Part shown: piece after piece, positions 9,594-18,872 of the stretch
How positions within the stretch are numbered: position 1 is the stretch's first letter
Layout of the letters: every line of letters starts with the position of its first letter
Assembly: GCA_017415005.1 (NCBI GenBank)
Contig: JAFQJK010000009.1
Location: 1-48,312, forward strand
Direction of reading: 5' to 3'
Length of the DNA: 48,312 nucleotides
DNA from: Rikenellaceae bacterium
GTDB taxonomy: Bacteria > Bacteroidota > Bacteroidia > Bacteroidales > Rikenellaceae
The notes under the pieces: generated by a model
What the model saw: the letters and a program-made list of their open reading frames with translations, nothing else
The model's database searches: none
Told to the model about the DNA's origin: nothing
Position numbers and translations under genes: made by a program

Positions 9594-10568
9594 TCAGCTC
9601 TCCGGCAGGGCTTCCCGCTGCTCGGAGAGGAAGCGCTCGGCCACCACCACGCGGATGGCCCGGTCGATCACCTGGAACTCGAAAGGCGAGTATCCGAGCG
9701 CCTCGCCGTCGACCTCGATCGCGATCTCGGGCGACGATTCGATCCGTATCCTGCGCCCGCGATCGAGGCTGATCTTCTTGATGTTGTATATGCTGCCGTC
9801 ATACAGTGCCCTGAAGCGCGCGATCACCCCGAGCTTGCTGATCCGGCGGATCACCGTCAGGTCGAACAGCCCGTCGTCGGCCACGGCATTGGGCGTCTGG
9901 AGCATACCGCCGCCATTGTAACGGCCGATACCCACCGTGGCACTGTACACCAGATCGTTGACGACCAACTGGTCGTCTACCCACACCTTAACGCCGGTCG
10001 ACGAGTAGGTCAGCACGGCTTTGAACGCACTCCACAGGTAGAGCCACTTACTGCGACGCCCCTCCTCCTTGAGATGGTTGTATTTGCGGTTGACATAAGC
10101 GTCAAAGCCCACGCCGGCCACGTTGGCCATATAGCGCGTCTGCTTGTAGCTGGCATGGTAGTACGAGATCGTCCCCACATCCTGCAGGAACGAGTGGCCG
10201 GCGACGATCGCCTTGATCGCCTCGGAGTACTTACGAGGGATACCGAACATCCGGATCCAGTCATTGCCCGTCCCCACGGCGATCACAGCCAGCAGCACGT
10301 CCTGCGTGGGCACCGTCTTCTGGATGAACAGGCCGTTGACCACCTCGTGGATCGTACCGTCGCCCCCCACCACGATGATCTTGCGGTAGCCGCTGCCGAC
10401 AGCCTCGACCGCCAGCTCGATCGCGTGATACTTGCGCTCGGTGAACGCGTATGTGGGCACAATGCGGTGGTCGCGCAGCAACTTGCTGATCAGCGGCCAG
10501 TCGGTCAGCCCCTTGCCGCTTCCGGCCACAGGGTTGACGATCGCGAACCATTTGTCCTGCTCCTGCAT
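9594..10568 (-). CDS. diacylglycerol kinase-family lipid kinase (YegS/DagK type)
   Basis: Phosphorylates a lipid alcohol such as diacylglycerol, at the inner face of the membrane, using ATP. The 324 residues show the family order: AIVNPVAGSGKG near the N-terminus, IIVVGGDGTIHEVVNGLF (about 84-101) forming the nucleotide-binding loop, VIAVGTGNDWIRMFGIPR (about 115-132), then the beta-sandwich domain ending with SPEIAIEVDGEALG. The true lipid substrate cannot be read from the sequence. It lies six bases after pepD, so probably co-transcribed; it is the last gene of a leftward series starting at 14762. Confidence 0.9.
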   Translation of the reverse strand: MQEQDKWFAIVNPVAGSGKGLTDWPLISKLLRDHRIVPTYAFTERKYHAIELAVEAVGSGYRKIIVVGGDGTIHEVVNGLFIQKTVPTQDVLLAVIAVGTGNDWIRMFGIPRKYSEAIKAIVAGHSFLQDVGTISYYHASYKQTRYMANVAGVGFDAYVNRKYNHLKEEGRRSKWLYLWSAFKAVLTYSSTGVKVWVDDQLVVNDLVYSATVGIGRYNGGGMLQTPNAVADDGLFDLTVIRRISKLGVIARFRALYDGSIYNIKKISLDRGRRIRIESSPEIAIEVDGEALGYSPFEFQVIDRAIRVVVAERFLSEQREALPES

Positions 10569-10574
10569 AGATCG

Positions 10575-12041
10575 TTACTTTTGGGGAATATTTTTCAGGG
10601 TCAGGCAGAGGTAGTCCCAGAACTTCTGCACCGAGGCGATCTCGACCTCCTCGTCCGGCGAGTGCGGATAGCGGATCGTCGGCCCGAACGAGATCATGTC
10701 GAGGTCGGGATACGCCCCGCCGATAATGCCGCACTCGAGCCCGGCATGGATCGCCGTGATCGCGGGCTTGTGCCCGAAGAGCTGTTCGTAACTACCCACC
10801 ATCGTCTTCAGGATCGGGGAGTCGAGGTCGGGGTTCCAGCCGTCATAGGCACCGGTCAGCCCGACCGTTGCACCGGCCAGCCCGAAGACCGAGGCGATCA
10901 TCTGCCCGAGCTCCTCTTTCTCGGTGTTGGACGCGCTGCGCAACAGGCACTGCACCTGCACGGCCTTACCGTCCGAAACCACGCGGGCCAGGTTGGTCGA
11001 GGTCTGCACGAGCCCCTTCATCGACGCGCTCATCCGCATCACCCCGTTCGGGCAACCGCAGACGGCGTCGAACAAGCGGGCCTGCGCGCCCGGCTCGAAC
11101 ACCGCTCCGGGCGTCGCGACCGGCATCGCGGCGAGCGTCACCCCGTCGTCTACACCTTTCAGTTCCGTGCGGTACATCTGCCCGAAACGGGCCGCCTCGG
11201 TCGCAAAGGCGTCGGCGTGGCGCGCTGGAACGGCCACGACAGCCGTAGCCTCGCGCGGGATGGCATTGCGCAACCCGCCCCCGTCGATCGACGCCAGCAA
11301 AAGCCCGTAATGCTGCGCCGCATAGCGCAGGAAACGGTTCAGCAGCTTGTTGGCATTCCCGCGCCCGAGGATGATCTCGATCCCCGAATGGCCGCCCTTG
11401 AGTCCCTTGAGGTCGATCCGGAAGCCCTCATACGGCTCACCGGCCGGCAGGGCGACCGTCCCGTACGGAAACGTGATGTTGGCATCGAGACCGCCGGCGC
11501 AACCCACATAGAGCTCCCCTTCGGTCTCGGAGTCGAGGTTGAGCAGGATATCGCCCTTCAACACGCCGGGCTTCAACCCGAACGCGCCCACCATACCCGT
11601 CTCCTCCGTGACGGTAAAGAGCGCCTCGATCGGCCCGTGCGGCAGATCGCGCGACTCGAACACCGCCAGAACGGCCGCCATGCCGATCCCGTTGTCGGCC
11701 CCGAGCGTCGTCCCGTCGGCTGTCACCCAACCACCATCGATGTAAGCCGCGATCGGGTCGCGCTCGAAATCGAACGCCTTGTCGCCGTTCTTCTGCGGCA
11801 CCATATCCATATGGGACTGCATGACCGCCGTCTTCCGGCCCTCGTAACCGGGCGTCGCGCCCTTGCGCAGGATGACGTTACCGGTCTCATCGACCGTATG
11901 CTCGATCCCATGCTCACGGGCGAACGCCACAATATAGTCGCGCACGCCGGCCTCATGATACGAGGGGTGCGGGATATGGCAGATCGCGGCAAAATGCTTC
12001 CACAGCAACTGCGGCTGAAGCTTGTCAATAGCGGTATTCAT
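10575..12041 (-). CDS. pepD: cytosolic beta-alanyl/aminoacyl-histidine dipeptidase (M20C)
   Basis: Zn-dependent dipeptidase (PepD type) with broad Xaa-His and Xaa-Xaa dipeptide specificity. The 488 residues match the family length. Metal and catalytic motifs: MQSHMDMVPQKN (His and Asp, about 79-90), TTLGADNGIGMAAVLAVFES (bridging Asp, about 114-133), TVTEETGMVGAFG (catalytic and metal Glu pair), LLNLDSETEG (Asp), and HAGLECGIIGG near the C-terminus (His, Glu). GLKGGHSGIEI lies in the dimerisation (lid) domain. No signal peptide, so cytoplasmic. Separated from purC by about 146 bases, so it may have its own promoter. Confidence 0.95.
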   Translation of the reverse strand: MNTAIDKLQPQLLWKHFAAICHIPHPSYHEAGVRDYIVAFAREHGIEHTVDETGNVILRKGATPGYEGRKTAVMQSHMDMVPQKNGDKAFDFERDPIAAYIDGGWVTADGTTLGADNGIGMAAVLAVFESRDLPHGPIEALFTVTEETGMVGAFGLKPGVLKGDILLNLDSETEGELYVGCAGGLDANITFPYGTVALPAGEPYEGFRIDLKGLKGGHSGIEIILGRGNANKLLNRFLRYAAQHYGLLLASIDGGGLRNAIPREATAVVAVPARHADAFATEAARFGQMYRTELKGVDDGVTLAAMPVATPGAVFEPGAQARLFDAVCGCPNGVMRMSASMKGLVQTSTNLARVVSDGKAVQVQCLLRSASNTEKEELGQMIASVFGLAGATVGLTGAYDGWNPDLDSPILKTMVGSYEQLFGHKPAITAIHAGLECGIIGGAYPDLDMISFGPTIRYPHSPDEEVEIASVQKFWDYLCLTLKNIPQK

Positions 12042-12187
12042 AGCTTTATCTTATTAGGTGGGGACATAGCGTTAACTGCGGGGACGAGGCCGGAGTCAGG
12101 AGACCCGAACCCCGGACGGCCAGGCAACCGCACACGCCCGTGCCGAAACGAGGGACAGCCGTTCCGCCCCCTCGTCCCGGCGAGGCC

Positions 12188-13141
12188 TTAGCGCAGCCGC
12201 GCCAGCATATTCTTCACGTTGCCCTCGATCCGCTCGAGGACATCGCCCGACTCGGCCCGTTCGAACTTCTCGCCCGTGATCCGCTCGTACAGCTCGATAT
12301 AACGGTCGCTCACGCTCTGCACGAACTCGTCGGTCATCTCAGGCACCTGCTCGCCAGGACGGCCCTGGAAGCCATGCTCCATCAGCCACTCGCGCACGAA
12401 CTCCTTCGAGAGCTGGCGCTGCTGCTCGCCCCGGTCGAAGCGCTCCTGATAGCCGTCGGCATAGAAGTAGCGCGAACTGTCGGGCGTGTGTATCTCGTCG
12501 ATCAGCACGATCTGTCCGTCCTTCTTACCGAACTCGTACTTCGTATCCACCAGGATCAGCCCCTGTTTGGCGGCCATCTCGGTACCGCGCGCAAAAAGCG
12601 CCAGCGCGTATTTCTCGAGCTGCTCGTAGTCTTCCTTCGAAACGAAGCCCTGAGCGATGATCTCCTCCTTCGAGATGTTCTCGTCGTGGCGGCCCAGCTC
12701 GGCCTTGGTGGTGGGCGTCACGATCGGGGCAGCGAACTTCTGGTGCTCGCGCATCCCGTCGGGGATCGCGATGCCGCAGATCGAGCGGGCGCCCGCCTTA
12801 TAGTCGCGCCACGAGCTGCCCGTGAGGTACGCGCGGACGATCATCTCCACGGGGAAGGTCTCGCAGTTGTGACCCACCGTGACCATCGGGTCGGGCGAGG
12901 CGATCTTCCAGTTGGGGCAAATAGCGGCGGTGGCGTCGAGGAACTTGGATGCGATCTGGTTGAGCACCTGCCCCTTGAACGGAATACCCTTGGGGAGCAC
13001 TACGTCGAATGCCGAGATACGGTCGCTCACGACCATCACCAGATACTGGTCGTCAATGTTGTAGACGTCTCTCACCTTGCCGGTATAGAGGCTTTTCTGG
13101 CCTTCAAACCTGAAGTCTGTTTTTACAATAGCCTTTGCCAT
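12188..13141 (-). CDS. purC: phosphoribosylaminoimidazole-succinocarboxamide synthase
   Basis: SAICAR synthetase of purine biosynthesis: joins CAIR and aspartate with ATP. Start chosen at ATG 13141 ([20 protein letters not shown]), giving 317 residues; upstream codons belong to the phoH end. Motifs: [30 protein letters not shown] (about 43-61), [36 protein letters not shown] and [10 protein letters not shown]. The length and the C-terminal extension after that motif are as in the longer, yeast/Bacteroidetes-like form rather than the roughly 240-residue E. coli form. It begins 13 bases after the phoH stop, so the two are likely one transcript. Confidence 0.95.
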   Translation of the reverse strand: MAKAIVKTDFRFEGQKSLYTGKVRDVYNIDDQYLVMVVSDRISAFDVVLPKGIPFKGQVLNQIASKFLDATAAICPNWKIASPDPMVTVGHNCETFPVEMIVRAYLTGSSWRDYKAGARSICGIAIPDGMREHQKFAAPIVTPTTKAELGRHDENISKEEIIAQGFVSKEDYEQLEKYALALFARGTEMAAKQGLILVDTKYEFGKKDGQIVLIDEIHTPDSSRYFYADGYQERFDRGEQQRQLSKEFVREWLMEHGFQGRPGEQVPEMTDEFVQSVSDRYIELYERITGEKFERAESGDVLERIEGNVKNMLARLR

Positions 13142-13154
13142 CTTTACAATAAAA

Positions 13155-14129
<975 letters not shown>

Positions 14130-14144
14130 GCAGCATCTCCCGGA

Positions 14145-14762
14145 TTAGAACATATAGCCGATGCTGAACAGCCACTGGCTGCCCCTGATCTTGCTGCTCA
14201 TCTCGCCACTGCCGTCGCCGAAGACCGTATACTGCTTCGAGTTCTTGAACTGGCCGTGGTAGCGCACGTCGAGGTTGATGTTGCGGATATCGAAGCCGAG
14301 GCCGATCATATACGAAACCGAAGGCCGCGTGAACGACAGGTCGAGCTTCTGGCCCTTTTTATCGACCGTATTGCTTTTCATCATGATATTGAACGAGGGA
14401 CCGGCCTGGATACGGAACATCAGCAGGCGCAGACCGACCAGCACCGGCACCTCGAACGTATTGAGCTTCACCTTATTGACATTGATCTGGCCGTTCTGCC
14501 CGTCGGTCAGCTGGTACTGGTTGAACATGTAGAGCAGCTCAGGCTGGATGTGGAACGCGAGCAGGTTGACCCGGGCCATGAGGCCGGCCTGGAAGCCGAC
14601 CTTCGGGTCCGACGACATGAAATCGGAACCTTTGAGCTTGAAGCTCGGGGCGGTGATACCGGCCTTGAGCCCGAACTGGACCAGTTGGACGCCCCGCTTC
14701 TGGGCGGAGAGCGTCAGCGCGGAACAGAGCAGCAGCACGACAAGGAAAGCGGTTTTTTTCAT
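14145..14762 (-). CDS. outer-membrane beta-barrel protein (porin-family/PorT-like)
   Basis: A 205-residue protein with a type I signal peptide ([20 protein letters not shown], cleavage before QKRG). The mature part alternates polar and hydrophobic residues in short strands, for example [33 protein letters not shown] and [10 protein letters not shown], and ends with an aromatic C-terminus (WLFSIGYMF), as expected for a protein inserted by the BAM complex. It matches the general Bacteroidetes outer-membrane beta-barrel (PorT-like) pattern. Cargo or role unknown. First gene of the leftward series, with a perfect promoter just upstream. Confidence 0.85.
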   Translation of the reverse strand: MKKTAFLVVLLLCSALTLSAQKRGVQLVQFGLKAGITAPSFKLKGSDFMSSDPKVGFQAGLMARVNLLAFHIQPELLYMFNQYQLTDGQNGQINVNKVKLNTFEVPVLVGLRLLMFRIQAGPSFNIMMKSNTVDKKGQKLDLSFTRPSVSYMIGLGFDIRNINLDVRYHGQFKNSKQYTVFGDGSGEMSSKIRGSQWLFSIGYMF

Positions 14763-14801
14763 GGGCGATTGCGTTTTGGGCGCCTCAGCGCATTAATAGA
14801 G

Positions 14802-14833
14802 CAAAGGTAATATTTATTCGGGATAACCCCCAA
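14802..14833 (-). promoter_or_regulatory. promoter of the barrel-protein/phoH/purC series
   Basis: Minus strand TTG at 14831-14833, 21-base spacer, then TACCTTTG at 14802-14809, an exact TAnnTTTG box. It fires away from the der promoter, which lies about 40 bases away. Confidence 0.7.
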
Positions 14834-14872
14834 CGATCCCTCTGCAAATTTTCAGCCGCAACGCCGGCACTT

Positions 14873-14903
14873 TTTGTGTTCCCGATAAAGTTACGTACCT
14901 TTA
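14873..14903 (+). promoter_or_regulatory. promoter of der
   Basis: TTTG at 14873-14876, 19-base spacer, TACCTTTA at 14896-14903 (last base differs from consensus). A start of transcription a few bases later would exclude ATG 14903 and supports ATG 14927 as the der start. Confidence 0.6.
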
Positions 14904-14926
14904 TGGCCGTTATCAGCACAGACATT

Positions 14927-16231
14927 ATGGGATTAGTAGCATTGGTGGGACGCCCCAACGTGGGCAAGAGTACCCTTTTCAACCGCCTGGTCGGCGGCCG
15001 GCACGCCATCGTCGACGACACGGCGGGCACCACGCGCGACCGCCATTACGGCAAGGCCGACTGGAACGGCCGCGAGTTCTCGGTGATCGACACCGGGGGG
15101 TACGCGCTCGGCTCCGACGACATATTCGAGGACGAGATCCGCAAGCAGGTCCTGCTCGCGATCGACGAGGCCGACGTGATCCTCTTTCTGGTCGAGGTAT
15201 CGACCGGCATCACCGACCTCGACATGGCCATGGCCGACATCCTGCGCCGCTCGGGCAAACAGGTGATCCTCGTGGTCAACAAGGTCGACAACAACAACCT
15301 CGAGTACGGCGCCGCCGAGTTCTACGCCCTGGGCCTGGGCGACCCGTACACGATCTCGTCAATGAGCGGCAGCGGCACGGGCGAGCTGCTCGACGCCGTT
15401 GTCGAGGCGCTCCCCGACGACAGCCGGGCCGAGGAGTTCGAAGACCTGCCGCGCCTGACGATCGTCGGACGCCCCAACGTGGGCAAGTCGTCGCTCACCA
15501 ACGCGCTGCTCGGCGTCGAGCGCAATATCGTAACCCCCGTCTCGGGCACCACGCGCGACTCGATCATGACGCGCTACAACAAGTTCGGCATGGACTTCTA
15601 CCTGGTCGACACGGCAGGCCTGCGCAAGAAGACCAAAGTGACCGAGAGCCTCGAGTTCTTCTCGGTGCTGCGCTCGATCCGCGCGATCGAGACCTCCGAC
15701 GTCTGCATCCTGATGTTCGACGCCTCGCAGGGGGTCGAGTCGCAGGACATGAACATCTTCAACCTGATCGTCCGTAACAAGAAGGGCTGCGTGATCGTGG
15801 TCAACAAATGGGACCTCATCGAGAAGGGCAACAACACGATGAAAGAGTACCGCGAGCAGATCAAGCGGAAGCTGGCCCCATTCAACGACATCCCGATCAT
15901 CTTCACCTCGGTGCTCAACAAGCAGCGCATCCTCGATGTGCTACAGACGGCCATCCGCGTCTACCAGGCCCGTACGCGCCGCATCCCGACCTCCGAGTTC
16001 AACGACTACATCCTGCCGATCATCGAAGACACTCCCCCGCCGACGACCAAGGGCAAGTACATCCGTATCAAGTACGCGATGCAGCTCCCCTCGCCTACCC
16101 CGTCGTTCGCTTTCTTCACCAACCTGCCGCAATACGTCAAGGAGCCCTACAAGCGCTTCCTCGAGAACAAGATCCGCGAGCGGTGGGACTTCGAGGGCGT
16201 GCCGCTGCAATTGTTCTTCCGGCAGAAATAA
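14927..16231 (+). CDS. der: ribosome-assembly GTPase Der (EngA)
   Basis: Tandem-GTPase needed for 50S subunit maturation. From ATG 14927 ([20 protein letters not shown]) it has 434 residues, the family norm. First G domain: [31 protein letters not shown]. Second G domain (from about 180): [47 protein letters not shown]-like C-terminal domain follows ([18 protein letters not shown]), ending in LQLFFRQK. The frame is open upstream to a GTG at 14876 and an ATG at 14903, but the promoter position and family alignment favour 14927. Transcribed alone to the right. Confidence 0.96.
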   Translation: MGLVALVGRPNVGKSTLFNRLVGGRHAIVDDTAGTTRDRHYGKADWNGREFSVIDTGGYALGSDDIFEDEIRKQVLLAIDEADVILFLVEVSTGITDLDMAMADILRRSGKQVILVVNKVDNNNLEYGAAEFYALGLGDPYTISSMSGSGTGELLDAVVEALPDDSRAEEFEDLPRLTIVGRPNVGKSSLTNALLGVERNIVTPVSGTTRDSIMTRYNKFGMDFYLVDTAGLRKKTKVTESLEFFSVLRSIRAIETSDVCILMFDASQGVESQDMNIFNLIVRNKKGCVIVVNKWDLIEKGNNTMKEYREQIKRKLAPFNDIPIIFTSVLNKQRILDVLQTAIRVYQARTRRIPTSEFNDYILPIIEDTPPPTTKGKYIRIKYAMQLPSPTPSFAFFTNLPQYVKEPYKRFLENKIRERWDFEGVPLQLFFRQK

Positions 16232-16679
16232 CCGCTCTCCGGACTCCCCGCGCACAAGCAGGGCTCACACCGGCCGGCACCGTAAGATCCCGGCGCACGC
16301 ACCGGACAGAGCAGGGGAAACATCTTGGATGTTTCCCCTGCTCTGTCCGGCAACATACCGGCAGCTATTGTCGTGCAGCCTATACGCCAGCCGTTCAGAG
16401 CCGCCTTCTGCCGTAAATACAGGCCATAAAGCCGCAAAACCACGTAGCACCGCACCTTCCGCGCATTCCGGCCATCCGGCACCATGCCCTTCCCAAGCCA
16501 GCTACGGCGGCACGGTTCCAAGCAACAGACCGGGCCGCACGGTCCTTTGCCGCGACGTTTTCCGCCCGCCGCCCGGTGTTACGGCCGGGACACCGCCTGT
16601 TCGCCAAGAGGTCCGCCGTACCGGGAACATGTGGGGTGAGCGGGCGGGCATCGCAGAGGCTGACGCCCGAGGGCTGCGC
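16232..16679. other. intergenic region between convergent genes
   Basis: 448 bases between der and the LRR lipoprotein. It holds one very strong hairpin (16302-16350). The rest is GC-rich, with open frames on both strands but no recognisable protein, RNA or promoter. Confidence 0.6.
16302..16350. terminator. perfect 23-bp hairpin, probable bidirectional terminator
   Basis: Arms 16302-16324 and 16328-16350 are exact inverted complements around a TTG loop; the left arm begins CCGGACAGAGCAGGGGAAAC. There is no T tract on either side, so termination is inferred from its position about 70 bases after der and about 330 after the convergent lipoprotein gene. Confidence 0.6.
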
Positions 16680-18314
16680 CTACCACACTTTCTCGACCAG
16701 ATCGTCCAACTTGGCACCGACCTGTCCGTCCAGGATCCCGGGGATCGTGTAATCGTTACCCGTGTCGTCCACCTGGTGGCTGTTGTTGAGCATCGGCCAG
16801 TTGTCGTAGTTCGGATTGGCCTTCAACGCCTCGGGCACCGATTCGATCTTGTTGAACTGGAACACGAAGGTCCCCAGATTCTCCATACCGGCCACCTCTG
16901 CGGGAATAGCAGTCAGCCGGTTATTCGCCACATTCAGTGTGTGCAGATTGCCCAGCCCACCGATCGAAGGGGGCAGCGAGGTAATCTGCGTACCCGTGAT
17001 GACCAGCGTGGTCAGATTGGCAAGACCGCCCCATGACTCCGGGACAGCCCCGCCCACCGACAAGCCGTTCAGCACCACCGATTCCAGTTTCTGCAATTCG
17101 CCGATCTCGGCGGGGAGACGGCCAGCCGCCTCCCCTTGCTCATTCCGCCCCTGCACCTCCAGATGTTCCAGCTCGGTCAGGCTATTGATCCCATAACGCG
17201 GAGCCGCCTTAGCCACGATCGGATCGCCGACCGGGAACTGACCGGTCACGCCACGCAGATTCAGCGCCACCACGCGTCCCGCCGCATTAACGCTCACACC
17301 GGCCCACGCCGAGAGCGGCTGGTCGCTGCCCCAGTTCTGATGATCCGGCCACTCAGAGCCTCCCATCGCATCGTAGATCGCCATCAGCGCCGCGCGGTCG
17401 TCGGGCTCGGCGACCGGCTGCTCGGCACGGACCAGCTGCAGGCGCACCGGATAGAGCGCCCCGGCCTCGAACTCTACGCCGGTCTTATCGAACTCCCAGT
17501 TTTCGAGCGGGCCGCCGCTGGCCGACACCGTCTGCACGACGATCTTCATCGGCACGCCCGCGCTGTACGGGTTGGGCAGGATCTTCATATTCACCACGCA
17601 CGTAGAAGCATCGCCGGTCAGGACGACCCGCGGGTTCGGCTGATACGACAGTTGGGGAACCACCGTCGTAGCTACGAACTCCCGCTGCGGGCCGGCCGAC
17701 AGGGAGCCCTCCATCCGGATACCGGGAGCCGTCGCCGCACCGGCGCCGCTGACCGTCCCGGTCATCTCGGGATACACTACGATAACATTCTGAATGGCCA
17801 CATCCTCGGGGACCGTCGCCGCATCCTTTTCGATCGTTAATTCCAGCACGGCACTCTCGTGGTGCATGGAGAACGACGACTGCTCGGCGCCGACAGTCAC
17901 CATATCAGACATCAGCCAGAGATGGTCCGCATTCTGAACGATCCTGAAAGCCGGGGCGGGATCGGCCATATCGACATTGGGACGGGTCGAGATCATATAC
18001 CGCTTACCCTCTGCCAATGCCTTGGGCCCCACAAACTCGGCCTGCTTGCCGTCGGGCGAAACGCTCGCCCAGTCGATCACGAACTCGCCTGCCGGGGTCC
18101 AGCTATAATCGGCGCCGATCTCGTAGGCACGAACAATATCGTTTTTCTCCCACTTGACTTCAATGCCGTCGTTGGCGACTTTCTGGGTCGTCGGAGCCGA
18201 CACGCTGATCCGATATTCGCCCGGCGGAGGCGTCTGCGAGCCGTCGTCGTTCTTGTTACATCCCGCGAGCGCCGCAGCAATCACCGCACCCGCCATAAAA
18301 AATCTGAAATTCAT
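16680..18314 (-). CDS. lipoprotein with fimbrillin-like N-terminus and leucine-rich repeats
   Basis: A 544-residue secreted lipoprotein. Signal peptide with a clear lipobox (VIAAALAGC, Cys at residue 19) and NKNDDGSQ after it. Residues about 30-310 look like a fimbrillin/Mfa-like beta-sandwich pair (RISVSAPTTQKV, KVANDGIEVKWEKNDIVRAY, HESAVLELTIEKD, GALYPVRLQLVR). Residues about 320-520 form a leucine-rich region starting with an LRR cap (ALMAIYDAMGG, ENWGS-like NWGSDQPLSAWAGV) and repeats such as LTTLVITGTQITSLPPSIGG and LHTLNVANNRLTAIPAEVAG. This layout suits a surface-exposed binding protein; the ligand is unknown. No partner gene adjoins it. Confidence 0.8.
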   Translation of the reverse strand: MNFRFFMAGAVIAAALAGCNKNDDGSQTPPPGEYRISVSAPTTQKVANDGIEVKWEKNDIVRAYEIGADYSWTPAGEFVIDWASVSPDGKQAEFVGPKALAEGKRYMISTRPNVDMADPAPAFRIVQNADHLWLMSDMVTVGAEQSSFSMHHESAVLELTIEKDAATVPEDVAIQNVIVVYPEMTGTVSGAGAATAPGIRMEGSLSAGPQREFVATTVVPQLSYQPNPRVVLTGDASTCVVNMKILPNPYSAGVPMKIVVQTVSASGGPLENWEFDKTGVEFEAGALYPVRLQLVRAEQPVAEPDDRAALMAIYDAMGGSEWPDHQNWGSDQPLSAWAGVSVNAAGRVVALNLRGVTGQFPVGDPIVAKAAPRYGINSLTELEHLEVQGRNEQGEAAGRLPAEIGELQKLESVVLNGLSVGGAVPESWGGLANLTTLVITGTQITSLPPSIGGLGNLHTLNVANNRLTAIPAEVAGMENLGTFVFQFNKIESVPEALKANPNYDNWPMLNNSHQVDDTGNDYTIPGILDGQVGAKLDDLVEKVW

Positions 18315-18364
18315 GGTATGAGATTATTACTGCCGTGTCCCCCCGGCTTTGTTTGAATACTGGC

Positions 18365-18540
18365 CAATAAAAAACGTGGGACAATACTTTCATCCATTCG
18401 CTTCTGAGGTCTTCGACTACCTGGCCGCAAATAAACTGAGTAAAGCCCACGTATCGCTACGTGAGCATCAGGCTTTACTCTTTGCGGCTCGTGAAAGTGT
18501 CGAAGTTTCAGAAGCAAGAATAAAAGCTAACGCTTTTTAT
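18365..18540. repeat. long imperfect palindrome, likely interspersed repeat element
   Basis: Nested inverted segments can be paired around the centre CACGTATCGCTACGTG (18448-18463): GAGTAAAGCC/GGCTTTACTC, GCCGCAAA/TTTGCGGC, CTTCGAC/GTCGAAG and GCTTCTGA/TCAGAAGC, with small bulges, giving a folded element of about 140-175 bases. Frames on both strands run through it but look like a by-product of the palindrome. Its size and shape suggest a MITE-like or structural repeat. Confidence 0.55.
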
Positions 18541-18600
18541 GTGTAAGAATCCGTATAAACTTGAAAACCGTTATTTTCTCATAGGCAGACCGTTTTTATT

Positions 18601-18660
18601 GTGAAAGCCGAGCGGCAAGACAAAAACTTGTTTTCAGACTTGTCCGAGGCGCATCCTAAT
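18601..18660 (+). repeat. intergenic repeat, copy A
   Basis: GTGAAAGCCGAGCGGCAAG, a spacer, then CTTGTCCGAGGCGCATCCTA. The same block order occurs at 47665-47720 and, more decayed, at 47734-47787. Confidence 0.6.
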
Positions 18661-18872
18661 ATTCTACAAATATACAAAATAAATACACGATCCCGCCATC
18701 GGCCGGCCAAAAATCCATCGGCCGGTCCCTCCTGCGATCCGGCCTTCGAAGCGCCGAATCCGCCGACCCGCCACCTCCCGGGAGATAAAAAACGCGCCGA
18801 ATCCGGCCGGCCGCTTGCGATTCTGCAGAAAAAAACGGATTTTTGCAAGAATCCAAATCCGCTTCAACGACC

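Noticed and set aside
12042-12187. Riboswitch or terminator between purC and pepD
   Set aside because: Only weak G/C pairing is visible and no T tract or conserved aptamer core.
10074-12191. Plus-strand frame of 705 codons
   Set aside because: Antisense to the lipid kinase and pepD; no signal peptide, domain or motif.
18349-18546. 65-codon frame through the palindrome
   Set aside because: It exists because of the inverted repeat; no start context or known domain.
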